DNA of 64,000 bases, from assembly GCA_046533895.1 (NCBI GenBank), contig JAWDOK010000002.1, positions 222,947 to 286,946 on the forward strand, given 5' to 3'. Position 1 is the stretch's first letter, and each line of letters opens with the position of its first letter. Shown here in pieces: positions 41,065-51,310 of this stretch. Under the pieces are notes generated by a model. It was not told the DNA's origin. It saw only the letters and a program-made list of their open reading frames with translations, and searched no databases. The DNA is from Acidianus hospitalis (GTDB lineage: Archaea; Thermoproteota; Thermoprotei_A; Sulfolobales; Sulfolobaceae). The translations under genes were made by a program, and so were the position numbers.

Positions 41065-41474
41065 TATTCTCCCATAACTTTTACATTAACAGTCCTAACT
41101 CTAGGTCCATCAAATTCCAATAATATTATTCTCTGCCAAGTTCCTAAATCCAATTTTCCTCCTTTAACTGGTACTACTCTAGAGTTTCCTATTATGGAAG
41201 ATATTATATGTGCATGTCCATTATTATCAATTATATTATGGTTAAATTTTCCTTCTGGAGGAACAAGTTTCTTTGCCCACTCTAAGTAATCAGACATTAA
41301 CCCTTTCTCTGCTTCGTTAACTATTACTGCACAAGTGGTATGTTTTACGAAAATATAGGCAATTCCGCTATCTATACTTTTTGCGGCGTCTTCAACGTTA
41401 TCAGTAATATCTATGCTCTCGAATCTTTCATTTGTTTTTACTTTAAACTCTTTCTCAAAAATCTTCATATGCAT
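41064..41474 (-). CDS. YjbQ/UPF0047 family protein
   Basis: 136 residues with the family hallmarks FVKHTTCAVIVNEAEKGLM, the histidine cluster HNIIDNNGHAHIISSIIG and LGTWQRIILLEFDGPR. These form a trimeric fold with a conserved His/Cys site. A weak thiamine phosphate synthase activity has been reported for the bacterial member. The start is ATG 41474, with a second Met two codons in. It is divergent from the AIR-synthase-like gene, with 29 bp between them. Confidence 0.9.
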   Translation of the reverse strand: MHMKIFEKEFKVKTNERFESIDITDNVEDAAKSIDSGIAYIFVKHTTCAVIVNEAEKGLMSDYLEWAKKLVPPEGKFNHNIIDNNGHAHIISSIIGNSRVVPVKGGKLDLGTWQRIILLEFDGPRVRTVNVKVMGE

Positions 41475-41503
41475 TTTAAGTTAACTAGTAAATATAAGCA
41501 ATC

Positions 41504-42766
41504 ATGGTTGATCTAGAAGGAATAGCTAGAAGATTGCCTAAAGACGAAGCTAGAAAAGAGATAATAAGATGGCTAGAATTTTATAAAGGAAAAAGAGATA
41601 TTAATGAAAGAATAGCTGATAGTATAATAACTGAAGTGGAAAACTCTAAGAAAGCCTCAATTTATGAGCCAGTATTATCTGGAATAAAAGCTGGAGATGC
41701 AGGTTTAGGCTCTAGAGGCATTGGTGACCATATAATTCATCAGAAAATCTTGGAGATGGCAGGTAAGAAAGAATTTGAAGATGCCGGAATTGCAGATGAC
41801 ATAATAGCCTCAATAGACGGTATTCATTCCCGGTTATCATATTTTCCATTTTTAGCCGGTTTTCATGCAACTAAGGCTACTTTAAGAGATATAATGGTAA
41901 AAGGTGCAGAACCTCTAGGGGTTATTTTAGATATACATTTAGCAGATGATGCCGATGTTTCATATCTTCTAGATTTTGAGGCAGGAGTTACAACTGTTAC
42001 AGATTTTTTAGGAGTTCCTATCTTAGCAGGTAGTACATTAAGAATAGGTGGAGATTTAGTTTTAGGAGAGAGGATAAGCGGAGGAGTAGGAGCGATAGGA
42101 AAGCTTAAGTCAAAGTTTTTTGCAAGGCATAACGTTAGAGAAGGAATGAAAATAGTAATGACTCAAGGAAACGGTGGCGGAACTATTTCTGCTACAGCAA
42201 TATACTATGGATTTCCAGAAGTAATTGAAGAAACATTAAGTTTAGACGAGCTAGTAACTTGCAAGATTATCTCAAATAATCCAAGTATAGCCGAATCCAT
42301 GACTGATGTGACTAACGGAGGATTAAGAATGGATGCTATAGAAATTTCAGAAGCTAATAGGTTATCATTTATAATAGACTCTGAGAAATTTTTACATCTT
42401 ATAAATCCTAAGGTTTTAAAAATGCTTAATGAACTGCAAATAGATCCTTTCGGAATTTCTATAGATTCTATCTTAATATTCACTAATAATGAAGATAAAG
42501 TTTTAGAATTACTGAACAAGAATAAAATTAAAGCCGATGTAATTGGTTATGTTACTACCTATAAAGGCTATCCGATATTAACGGAAGATGGCAAGAGATT
42601 AGAACCAAGATTTAGGGAAAGTCCTTATACACCAGTTAAGAAGGTTATAGGTAATTATTCTCCTTATACTATAGATGATATTGAGAAACACTTATCTAAT
42701 GCAGTAAAGTTTTCGAAGATAAGAAAGGAAAACGTATTGAAAAATTTAAAAAGCCATTTTGCATAG
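41504..42766 (+). CDS. AIR synthase-related (PurM/HypE-like) protein
   Basis: 420 residues with a PurM-like N-terminal ATP-binding domain (GIGDHIIHQKI, then DDIIASIDGIHSRLSYFPFLAGFHATKATLRD, key residues DGIH and KATLRD) and a C-terminal AIRS domain (MTQGNGGGTISATAIYYG, MTDVTNGGLRMDAIE). PurM itself, HypE, SelD and ThiL share this fold. The long N-terminal extension and archaeal distribution set it apart, and its substrate is unknown. The 3' end overlaps the open frame of rps13, so it may drive the ribosomal run downstream. Confidence 0.82.
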   Translation: MVDLEGIARRLPKDEARKEIIRWLEFYKGKRDINERIADSIITEVENSKKASIYEPVLSGIKAGDAGLGSRGIGDHIIHQKILEMAGKKEFEDAGIADDIIASIDGIHSRLSYFPFLAGFHATKATLRDIMVKGAEPLGVILDIHLADDADVSYLLDFEAGVTTVTDFLGVPILAGSTLRIGGDLVLGERISGGVGAIGKLKSKFFARHNVREGMKIVMTQGNGGGTISATAIYYGFPEVIEETLSLDELVTCKIISNNPSIAESMTDVTNGGLRMDAIEISEANRLSFIIDSEKFLHLINPKVLKMLNELQIDPFGISIDSILIFTNNEDKVLELLNKNKIKADVIGYVTTYKGYPILTEDGKRLEPRFRESPYTPVKKVIGNYSPYTIDDIEKHLSNAVKFSKIRKENVLKNLKSHFA

Positions 42767-42785
42767 AACATCCAGTCGATATTAT

Positions 42786-43292
42786 ATGTCAGAGTCATTT
42801 AAGTACATAGTTAGGCTCTTTGGGCAAGACGTAGACGGTACTATGAAAGTTCCTTATGCCTTAGCTATGGTAAAAGGAATTGGCTATAATACTGCAAGAG
42901 CTATAGTAAGGCAATTAGGAATAGACAAGGATAGAAGGCTTGGAGAACTTTCAGACTCAGAGTTAAAGAAAATTGAAGAGGCATTATCAGATAAGACAAT
43001 AAAAGGATTACCTACATGGATGCTTAATAGGAGGAAAGACTATGAATCCGGATTAGACTTACATTTAGTTACTTCTGAGTTAATTTTCTATGCTAGAAAT
43101 GATATAGAAAGAGAAAAGAAGATCAAAAGCTGGAGAGGAGTTAGACATTCACTAGGCCTTAAGGTTAGGGGACAAAGAACAAGGACTACTGGAAGGACTG
43201 GGACTACTGTGGGTGTAAAGAGAGCCAAAGCAGCACAGCCTGCAGGTGGCGGTCAAGCTCAATCTTCTCAATCTTCTCAAGCTAAGAAATGA
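42786..43292 (+). CDS. rps13: 30S ribosomal protein S13
   Basis: 168 residues from MSESFKYIVRLFGQDVDG (ATG 42786). The frame opens earlier, at 42759, but would overlap the previous gene. Core features are VKGIGYNTARAIVRQLG, RLGELSDSEL and the basic RGVRHSLGLKVRGQRTRTTG. A 30-residue tail rich in Gln, Ser and Ala follows. First of a conserved archaeal block S13-S4-S11-Rpo3-L18e-L13-S9-Rpo10-S2. Confidence 0.96.
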   Translation: MSESFKYIVRLFGQDVDGTMKVPYALAMVKGIGYNTARAIVRQLGIDKDRRLGELSDSELKKIEEALSDKTIKGLPTWMLNRRKDYESGLDLHLVTSELIFYARNDIEREKKIKSWRGVRHSLGLKVRGQRTRTTGRTGTTVGVKRAKAAQPAGGGQAQSSQSSQAKK

Positions 43293-43302
43293 GGTGAGTT
43301 AA

Positions 43303-43866
43303 ATGGGAGATCCTAGAAAAAGTAGGAAAAAGTGGGAAGGACCCGGTTTACCTTGGATAAGAGAACTTTTACTTCATGAGCAAGAGTTGTTAGGAAAATA
43401 TGGGCTTAGAAATAAAAAGGAAATATGGCTAGCAAGAACAATAGTAAGGAAATTTAGGCATATGGCTAGAGGTTTATTAGCATTGCCACCAGCAGAAAGA
43501 ATGGTCAGAGAAAAACAATTAATATCAAAATTATATAAGATGGGTTTATTATCATCACAGAACGCTACAGTAGACGACATTTTAGGCTTAACGGAAGAAC
43601 AATTATTAGAAAGAAGACTTCAAACAATAGTATTCAAAAAAGGTTTAGCAAAGACAATATATCAAGCTAGACAATTAATAGTGCATGGCCATATAGCAAT
43701 AGGAGGTAGAAGAGTGACTTCACCAGGCTATATTGTGCCTAAAGATGAGGAAGATTTAATAGATTATTATCCAACTTCTGTATTCAAGACAAGACCTCCA
43801 ACTGCTCAAGTTACCCAATCCTCTCAAGTAACTCAAGGTGGTGAACAGAATGTCCAGCAGGCGTGA
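43303..43866 (+). CDS. rps4: 30S ribosomal protein S4
   Basis: 187 residues: basic N-terminus (MGDPRKSRKKWEGPGLPW), S4 RNA-binding domain (about 105-165, LERRLQTIVFKKGLAKTIYQ then ARQLIVHGHIAIGG), and a Gln/Ser/Thr-rich tail. It nucleates 30S assembly. The ATG at 43303 follows GAGGTGAG, a strong ribosome site that contains the S13 stop codon. Confidence 0.96.
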   Translation: MGDPRKSRKKWEGPGLPWIRELLLHEQELLGKYGLRNKKEIWLARTIVRKFRHMARGLLALPPAERMVREKQLISKLYKMGLLSSQNATVDDILGLTEEQLLERRLQTIVFKKGLAKTIYQARQLIVHGHIAIGGRRVTSPGYIVPKDEEDLIDYYPTSVFKTRPPTAQVTQSSQVTQGGEQNVQQA

Positions 43867-44248
43867 AATTAGGTGGGGAATAGCCCACATATATGCCTCA
43901 CAGAATAATACAATTATTTCAATAACTGATATAACAGGAGCAGAAATGATAGCTAAAGCTTCAGGCGGAATGGTAGTTAAGGCTGATAGAGAAAAGCCCT
44001 CACCTTATGCGGCAATGCTAGCAGCAAATAAGGCTGCGGGAGAAGCATTAGATAAAGGCATAATGGCAATCCATATTAAGGTAAGAGCCCCAGGAGGTTC
44101 TGGTCCTAAGACTCCAGGACCTGGAGCGCAACCTGCAATAAGATCTTTGGCTAGGTCAGGATTTATAATAGGCAGAATAGAGGACGTTACGCCAATACCT
44201 CATGATAGTATCAGAAGACCTGGAGGAAGAAGAGGAAGGAGAGTATAA
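43850..44248 (+). CDS. rps11: 30S ribosomal protein S11
   Basis: 132 residues from MSSRREIRWGIAHIYASQNN (ATG 43850); an in-frame GTG at 43838 is also possible. The core GAEMIAKASGGMVVKADREK, then ALDKGIMAIHIKVRAPGG and PGPGAQPAIRSLARSG, is invariant in archaeal S11. The C-terminus is RRPGGRRGRRV. It overlaps the 3' end of rps4. Confidence 0.96.
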   Translation: MSSRREIRWGIAHIYASQNNTIISITDITGAEMIAKASGGMVVKADREKPSPYAAMLAANKAAGEALDKGIMAIHIKVRAPGGSGPKTPGPGAQPAIRSLARSGFIIGRIEDVTPIPHDSIRRPGGRRGRRV

Positions 44249-44249
44249 A

Positions 44250-45028
<779 letters not shown>

Positions 45029-45032
<4 letters not shown>

Positions 45033-45376
45033 CTGGAAGTACAAATATTATGATTAGAAAATTAATTAGGAGTCTAGAAAAGCAGAAAAAACCTTTATGG
45101 AAAACCGTAGCAGAGAAACTCCAAACTCCGAGTAGGAAAAGATGGTATATTAACTTGTATAAAATAGAAAAGTATACGAAGCCTGGGGATATTGTAATAG
45201 TACCAGGTAAAGTTCTAGGTATAGGAAATTTAACTCATGAAGTTACAGTAGTAGCACTTGACTTTTCTAAGTCGGCCAAAGAAAAGATACTTAAAGCTGG
45301 AGGTAAAGTTATGAGTTTGTATGATTTTGATAAGCTAGATTTAAAGGGTAAAAACGTGAGGTTGATGAAACAATGA
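45029..45376 (+). CDS. rpl18e: 50S ribosomal protein L18e
   Basis: 115 residues of the L15/L18e fold: TNIMIRKLIRSLEKQKKPLW, SRKRWYINLYKIEKYTKPGDIVIVPGKVLGIGNLT (key GKVLGIG), and AGGKVMSLYDFDK. Its start overlaps the rpo3 stop by four bases and its stop overlaps the rpl13 start by four, so the block is translationally coupled. Confidence 0.96.
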
Positions 45377-45828
45377 GTGAAGTTGTAATTGTTAATGCAG
45401 AAAATCAGATTCTGGGCAGAATGGCAACTAATGTAGTAAAACTACTCAAAGAAGGTAAGAAAGTTGTAATTGTTAATGCGGAAAAAGCTGTAATAAGTGG
45501 TCCTAAAAGTAGAGTAATTGCTGGTTATAAGTTATACTTCTCACTTAGAACTCTATTTAATCCGGAAAAGCAAGGAGTTAGAAGGCCCAGGAGCCCAATT
45601 AACATAGTAAAAAGGACAATAAGAGGTATGTTGCCCAAAACTCCAAAAGGCAGGCAAATGCTAAAAAGTGTTAAGGTTTACATAGGTGTTCCGCAGCAAT
45701 ATAATGGTAAGAACTTCATAAGCTTTCCTGATGCAGACGTAAAAAGACTTAAAGGTAAGTATATTACTGTAGGAGAATTAGCTAAAGAAATGGGGTGGAA
45801 AGTTTATGTCAGAGCAACAGGCCAATAA
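45373..45828 (+). CDS. rpl13: 50S ribosomal protein L13
   Basis: 151 residues with the L13 fold: VVIVNAENQILGRMATNVVK, VVIVNAEKAVISG, RRPRSPINIVKRTIRGMLPK, and KVYIGVPQQYNGK. The phrase VVIVNAE occurs twice (residues 4-10 and 32-38), both coded by the same GTTGTAATTGTTAATGC bases. It overlaps rps9 by 23 bp. Confidence 0.95.
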   Translation: MSEVVIVNAENQILGRMATNVVKLLKEGKKVVIVNAEKAVISGPKSRVIAGYKLYFSLRTLFNPEKQGVRRPRSPINIVKRTIRGMLPKTPKGRQMLKSVKVYIGVPQQYNGKNFISFPDADVKRLKGKYITVGELAKEMGWKVYVRATGQ

Positions 45829-46225
45829 AATTATAATAACCTCAGCTAGAAGAAAGATGGCAAGAGCACAATGCCAACTTACTGAAGGAAAGGGTAGAGT
45901 ATTTGTAAACGGAGTGCCAATAGAACTTATACCAATCGAAATGATAAGATTAAAAATTATGGAACCTTTATTACTTGCAGGCGAGTCATTAGCCTCAAAA
46001 ATAGATGCGAGAATATACACATTCGGTGGGGGAATAATGGGTCAAGCAGATGCTGCAAGAATGGCGTTAGCTAGGGCATTAGTTAAGTTTAGCGGCAGTA
46101 AAGAATTAGAAGAACTATATAAGCAATATGATAGGACAATGTTAGCAGGTGATCCAAGAGAAACAGAGTCAGAAAAATGGATGAGATATAGTGCTAGAAG
46201 ATGGAGGCAGAAGGCTTATAGGTGA
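45806..46225 (+). CDS. rps9: 30S ribosomal protein S9
   Basis: 139 residues with TSARRKMARAQCQLTEGKGR, GGGIMGQADAARMALARALV and the terminal basic SARRWRQKAYR, whose tail reaches the P-site tRNA. The ATG at 45806 lies within rpl13. The rpo10 frame starts immediately afterwards. Confidence 0.96.
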   Translation: MSEQQANKIIITSARRKMARAQCQLTEGKGRVFVNGVPIELIPIEMIRLKIMEPLLLAGESLASKIDARIYTFGGGIMGQADAARMALARALVKFSGSKELEELYKQYDRTMLAGDPRETESEKWMRYSARRWRQKAYR

Positions 46226-46230
46226 CACTT

Positions 46231-46431
46231 ATGATAATTCCCGTCAGATGCTTTACTTGCGGATCTTTGATAGCAGACAAATGGGAGCCCTTTATAACTA
46301 GAGTAAATGCCGGAGAAGATCCGCAAAAAGTATTAGATGACCTAGGTGTTAGAAGATATTGTTGTAGGAGAATGTTATTAAGTCATGTAGATATTATAAA
46401 AGAGGTAGTTAATTATACTAGACCAATATGA
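46231..46431 (+). CDS. rpo10: RNA polymerase subunit Rpo10 (RpoN)
   Basis: 66 residues from MIIPVRCFTCGSLIADKWEPF (ATG 46231, SD-like GGTGAC just before). It has the atypical zinc motif CFTCG...RRYCCRRML that defines Rpb10/Rpo10. The frame opens three codons earlier, at 46222. It helps anchor Rpo3 in the polymerase platform. Rpo6 (RpoK), which often follows in this block, is absent here. Confidence 0.95.
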   Translation: MIIPVRCFTCGSLIADKWEPFITRVNAGEDPQKVLDDLGVRRYCCRRMLLSHVDIIKEVVNYTRPI

Positions 46432-46442
46432 AGGTGATTTAA

Positions 46443-47123
46443 ATGTCAGAAGAAGAAAATAAGGGAACCGAGTTATCTGAGGCAGAAAAGGCGGAATTAC
46501 AAAAATCAGAGAAAGGAGCAGTAATAGAATTATTAGCTCCATTAGAGAACTATCTTTCCGCAGGCGTCCATATAGGTACACATACATGTACTAAGTATAT
46601 GGAGAAATTCATTTACAGAGTAAGGCCAGAAGGTCTTTACGTACTTGATGTTAGAAAAATAGATGAAAGATTGAGAATTGCTGCAAAATTCCTTTCAAGA
46701 TTTACACCTAGTGGAATTCTAGCTGTTGCGTCAAGACCTTACGCATTTACTCCGGTTCAAAAATTTGCAGAAGTAGTAGGAGGTAGGGCAATAACCGGAA
46801 GATTGGTTCCAGGTACTTTAACTAACGCATACCTTGACAGATTTATAGAGCCAGAAGTATTACTCGTGTCTGATCCAAGAACTGATACTCAAGCAATAAA
46901 AGAGGCAGCAGATATGGGAATTCCTGTGGTAGCTTTTGCTGATACTGATGCTAAAATAGAATATGTTGATTTAGTAATACCCGCAAATAATAAGGGGAGG
47001 AAATCTTTAGCTTTACTTTATTGGCTACTAGCTAGGCAAATACTTAGGGAGAGAAAGCAGATACCTATGGATGCCGATATACCAGTGAAGGTTGAGGAAT
47101 TTGAGGTGAAGCTTGTTCAATGA
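46443..47123 (+). CDS. rps2: 30S ribosomal protein S2
   Basis: 226 residues: N-terminal charged extension (about 1-35), then YLSAGVHIGTHTCTKYM, DVRKIDERLRIAAKFL, RPYAFTPVQKFAEVVGGRAI, GRLVPGTLTN and DPRTDTQAIKEAADMGIPVVAFADTD (key PRTD and FADTD). AAGGTGATT precedes the ATG. The stop overlaps the MEMO gene start. Confidence 0.96.
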   Translation: MSEEENKGTELSEAEKAELQKSEKGAVIELLAPLENYLSAGVHIGTHTCTKYMEKFIYRVRPEGLYVLDVRKIDERLRIAAKFLSRFTPSGILAVASRPYAFTPVQKFAEVVGGRAITGRLVPGTLTNAYLDRFIEPEVLLVSDPRTDTQAIKEAADMGIPVVAFADTDAKIEYVDLVIPANNKGRKSLALLYWLLARQILRERKQIPMDADIPVKVEEFEVKLVQ

Positions 47124-47974
47124 AAAGATTACCTGCAGTAGCCGGTGCATTTTATGAGGCAGATCCTCAGGAATTAAAGGATCGAATTGTTTGGTCATTT
47201 ACTCATCCTGTAGGCCCTGGTAAATTACCTACAGTCCCAAAAGAAAAAGGTAAGAGAGATAACTTATTTTTTATTGTTCCTCATGCCGGTTACATTTATA
47301 GCGGTCCCGTAGCAGCCCATTCTTATTATTATTTAGCTTCTGAAGGCAAGCCGGATCTTGTAATAATTCTAGGTCCTAATCACACGGGCTACGGATCTTA
47401 TGTTTCCTTATGGAATAAAGGTTGTTGGGAGACTCCTTTAGGCGACGTAAAGATAGATGAAGAGATGGCAATGGAGCTTGTTAAGTATAGTGAAGTTATC
47501 GATATAGATGAGCAAGCGCATTTATATGAGCATTCTGTTGAAGTTCAAATACCTTTCTTACAGTTTTTCTTTGATTCAGAAATAAAAATAATTCCAATAG
47601 TTATACTTTATCAAACTCCTGAGATAGCAGAATACATAGCTGAAGGAATATATAGATTGATGCAAAAACATCCTGAAAAAGATATAGTAGTCCTAGCTAG
47701 TAGTGACATGAATCATTACGATCCTTACGATATTACGTATAAAAAAGATGAGATGGCGATAGAGAAAATAGAACAACTAGATTATAAAGGTCTTTACGAT
47801 GTTGTAGAGAATAAAGATGTAACAATGTGTGGTTACGCACCAGTAATGGTTGCAATGATATTAGCAAAGAAATTTAATAAGAAGCCATATATTCTAAAGC
47901 ATGCTACTTCTGGAGATACATCAGGGGATAAGTCCTCAGTAGTGGGATATCTTGCAGCAAGATTTGGAAGTTAA
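47120..47974 (+). CDS. MEMO1 family protein (AmmeMemoRadiSam system protein B)
   Basis: 284 residues with the class III dioxygenase-like fold of MEMO. Metal-site positions are VPHAGYIYSGPVAAHSYYY, LGPNHTGYG and the Cys in MCGYAPVMVA, which match the His, His and Cys of the human protein. It starts KRLPAVAGAFYEADPQEL as usual. In archaea it is often found with AMMECR1 and a radical SAM protein. Those partners are not adjacent here; instead it joins S2 to the isoprenoid genes. Activity unknown. Confidence 0.93.
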   Translation: MKRLPAVAGAFYEADPQELKDRIVWSFTHPVGPGKLPTVPKEKGKRDNLFFIVPHAGYIYSGPVAAHSYYYLASEGKPDLVIILGPNHTGYGSYVSLWNKGCWETPLGDVKIDEEMAMELVKYSEVIDIDEQAHLYEHSVEVQIPFLQFFFDSEIKIIPIVILYQTPEIAEYIAEGIYRLMQKHPEKDIVVLASSDMNHYDPYDITYKKDEMAIEKIEQLDYKGLYDVVENKDVTMCGYAPVMVAMILAKKFNKKPYILKHATSGDTSGDKSSVVGYLAARFGS

Positions 47975-48608
47975 AGTCCCGTTTTGTTATTCCGGGCTTC
48001 CCTTGGAAGTTAATAATCCAGTTTTAATCAATTTTGCAATAGTTAAAGTGAGAGAGGTAAAAAGAAAACCAAAAATAGATAAATTTCTAGAATACTTTCG
48101 TGAGGCTACAGGCTTTTCTTGTAATATTGAGTACGATATAGAAGGGAATTTGCCTTTTTCTTCGTATTACATTTACGTAACGAGAAAGCTTGTTGAGTTG
48201 GCAATAAACAAATGCGAGATTCCCATGAACGAAAATGACGTTAAGGAAACACTAGAAATGATAGATGATGCAATGTTTGACTCAAGATTAATAAGAGCCT
48301 TAAGAAAGGCCCAAGAATTTAATTTGCCTATACTTTACCGCGATGGAGAAGATCCGGTACCTCTTAGTGAAAAGGAAGTTAGGATAAACTTACTTACTAG
48401 TTTCCCATTACCTAAACCAAGGTTTTTAGAGAGTTCATTAATTCACTTGGCTGGCATTTTGTCTGTAGAAATATCTAAAGATTCTAGTCTAATTCAATTT
48501 GAGAACGGCTTATGGAGTTCCCTTTATGGTTTGCCATATCCTTTGAATAACAGTTGGAAATGGATATGGGACTTAAATTGGGCTTCGCTTATAGAATTAT
48601 TAAATTAG
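47952..48608 (+). CDS. GHMP-kinase-like degenerate protein in the isoprenoid cluster
   Basis: 218 residues starting from a TTG that overlaps the MEMO gene. Near residue 57, CNIEYDIEGNLPFSSYYIYV followed by TRKLVELA has the shape of GHMP kinase motif 2, but the usual GLGSSAA phosphate loop reads LPFSSYY. The C-terminal GHMP motif is not evident, and the protein is about 100 residues shorter than mevalonate kinases. It sits directly before IPK, IDI2 and GGPP synthase. A catalytically dead kinase relative with a structural role is my best reading; an unrelated fold is possible. Confidence 0.5.
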   Translation: MQQDLEVKVPFCYSGLPLEVNNPVLINFAIVKVREVKRKPKIDKFLEYFREATGFSCNIEYDIEGNLPFSSYYIYVTRKLVELAINKCEIPMNENDVKETLEMIDDAMFDSRLIRALRKAQEFNLPILYRDGEDPVPLSEKEVRINLLTSFPLPKPRFLESSLIHLAGILSVEISKDSSLIQFENGLWSSLYGLPYPLNNSWKWIWDLNWASLIELLN

Positions 48609-49232
48609 GAGGAAGCTTAATAACAAATAAGAATATACCTTATTCTTTTAATGAAGAAATAGTTAGGAGAATTGCACGCGAAGTTAAGAAGTTTTATCCA
48701 TTAATTATTATACATGGAGGAGGAAGTTTTGGTCATTATGAAGCCTCTAAGGGTGACAAGATAAAAACTGTTATTGCGATGCAAGAATTAAACCTTAAAA
48801 TAATGAAAATCTTTTATGATGAAGGAATTAACGTATTTCCTTTACCAGGCAGATTCTTTTCCATAGATATTGTTAAAAGATATTTACAAGAAAGGCTAGT
48901 TCCAGTTATTTATGGTGATATCACTGAATCAGGAAAAATAATTTCTGGAGATGATATAGCGATCTTGTTAGGCAAAGAATTTAACTCTAGAGTATTTTTT
49001 GCTACAGATGTAGATGGAGTATTTATCAATGGAAGGGTTGCTAAGGAAGTTAATTCTCCTTTTATAGACGATCTATCTTCTTCAAGCTTTGATGTTACTG
49101 GTGGTATGAAGGCTAAAATTCAGAAAATTTTAGAAAACTGTATAGAAGCCTTAATATTCAACGGCAGGATCGAAGGCAACATATATAAGGCATTAGAAGG
49201 AAAGGATATAGGAACTCTTGTAAGGTGTAAAA

Positions 49233-49246
<14 letters not shown>
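48554..49246 (+). CDS. ipk: isopentenyl phosphate kinase
   Basis: About 226-230 residues of the amino acid kinase family: IIKLGGSLITNK, YPLIIIHGGGSFGHYEA (catalytic His in GSFGHY), PVIYGDITESGKIISGDD and FATDVDGVF, DVTGGMKAKI. It phosphorylates isopentenyl phosphate to IPP in the archaeal mevalonate route. Met codons at 48554, 48560 and 48566 are all possible starts; the last (MGLKLGF) is closest to the core. It overlaps the upstream gene by up to 55 bp and IDI2 by 14 bp. Confidence 0.93.
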
Positions 49247-50329
<1,083 letters not shown>

Positions 50330-50330
<1 letters not shown>

Positions 50331-51310
50331 TGGAACTAGATAAGTATTTTGACGAGATAATTAAAAATGTAAATGAAGAGATAGAAAAATACATAAAAGG
50401 CGAACCAAAGGAGCTTTATGACGCTTCAATTTACCTTTTAAAAGCTGGAGGCAAAAGGCTTAGGCCACTTATAACAGTAGCATCTTCAGACTTATTCTCT
50501 GGAGATAGAAAAAGAGCGTATAAAGCTGCAGCTGCTGTAGAGATTTTACATAATTTTACTTTAATACACGACGATATAATGGACGAGGACACCCTTAGGA
50601 GAGGAATGCCAACTGTGCATGTAAAGTGGGGAGTGCCCATGGCAATTCTTGCCGGCGATTTACTTCACGCAAAAGCTTTTGAAGTGCTATCAGAGGCTTT
50701 AGAAGGATTAGATTCGAAGAGGTTCTACATGGGTTTATCAGAATTTTCTAAGTCAGTAATAATAATTGCAGAAGGCCAAGCAATGGATATGGAGTTTGAA
50801 AATAGGCAGGATGTTACAGAAGAAGAGTACTTAGAAATGATAAAAAAGAAAACAGCACAACTATTTTCTTGCTCTGCATTTTTAGGAGGTCTAGTTTCTG
50901 GTGCTGAAGATAAAGACCTTGAGTTGCTTAAAGAATTTGGACTAAATTTAGGCATCGCTTTTCAAATAATTGACGATATTCTAGGTTTAACCGCAGATGA
51001 GAAAGAACTTGGCAAACCTGTATATAGCGATATCAGAGAAGGAAAGAAGACTATCCTTGTAATAAAGGCATTAAGTTTAGCGTCGGAAGCGGAAAGAAAA
51101 ATTATAATTGAAGGACTTGGATCTAAGGATCAAGGAAAAATAATTAAGGCAGCGGAAGTGGTAAAGTCCCTTTCATTAAATTACGCATATGAAGTTGCAG
51201 AAGAATATTATCAAAAATCCATGAAGGCCCTATCAGCTATAGGTGATAATAATATAGCTGGAAAGGCTTTAAAATACCTTGCGGAGTTTACAATAAAAAG
51301 GCGAAAATAG
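50330..51310 (+). CDS. gds: geranylgeranyl diphosphate synthase
   Basis: 326 residues, all-helical trans-prenyltransferase. First aspartate-rich motif: LIHDDIMDEDTLRRG (about residues 80-94). Second: AFQIIDDILGLTADEKELGKP. KAGGKRLRP binds IPP. The product is probably C20 for archaeal ether lipids. Longer chains for dolichol or quinones cannot be excluded from sequence. It is followed without gap by the AglH gene. Confidence 0.93.

Noticed and set aside
45379..45482. Repeat of about 17 bases within rpl13 (VVIVNAE twice)
   Set aside because: Both copies lie at positions expected in L13 and the repeat is short; chance plus codon bias explains it.
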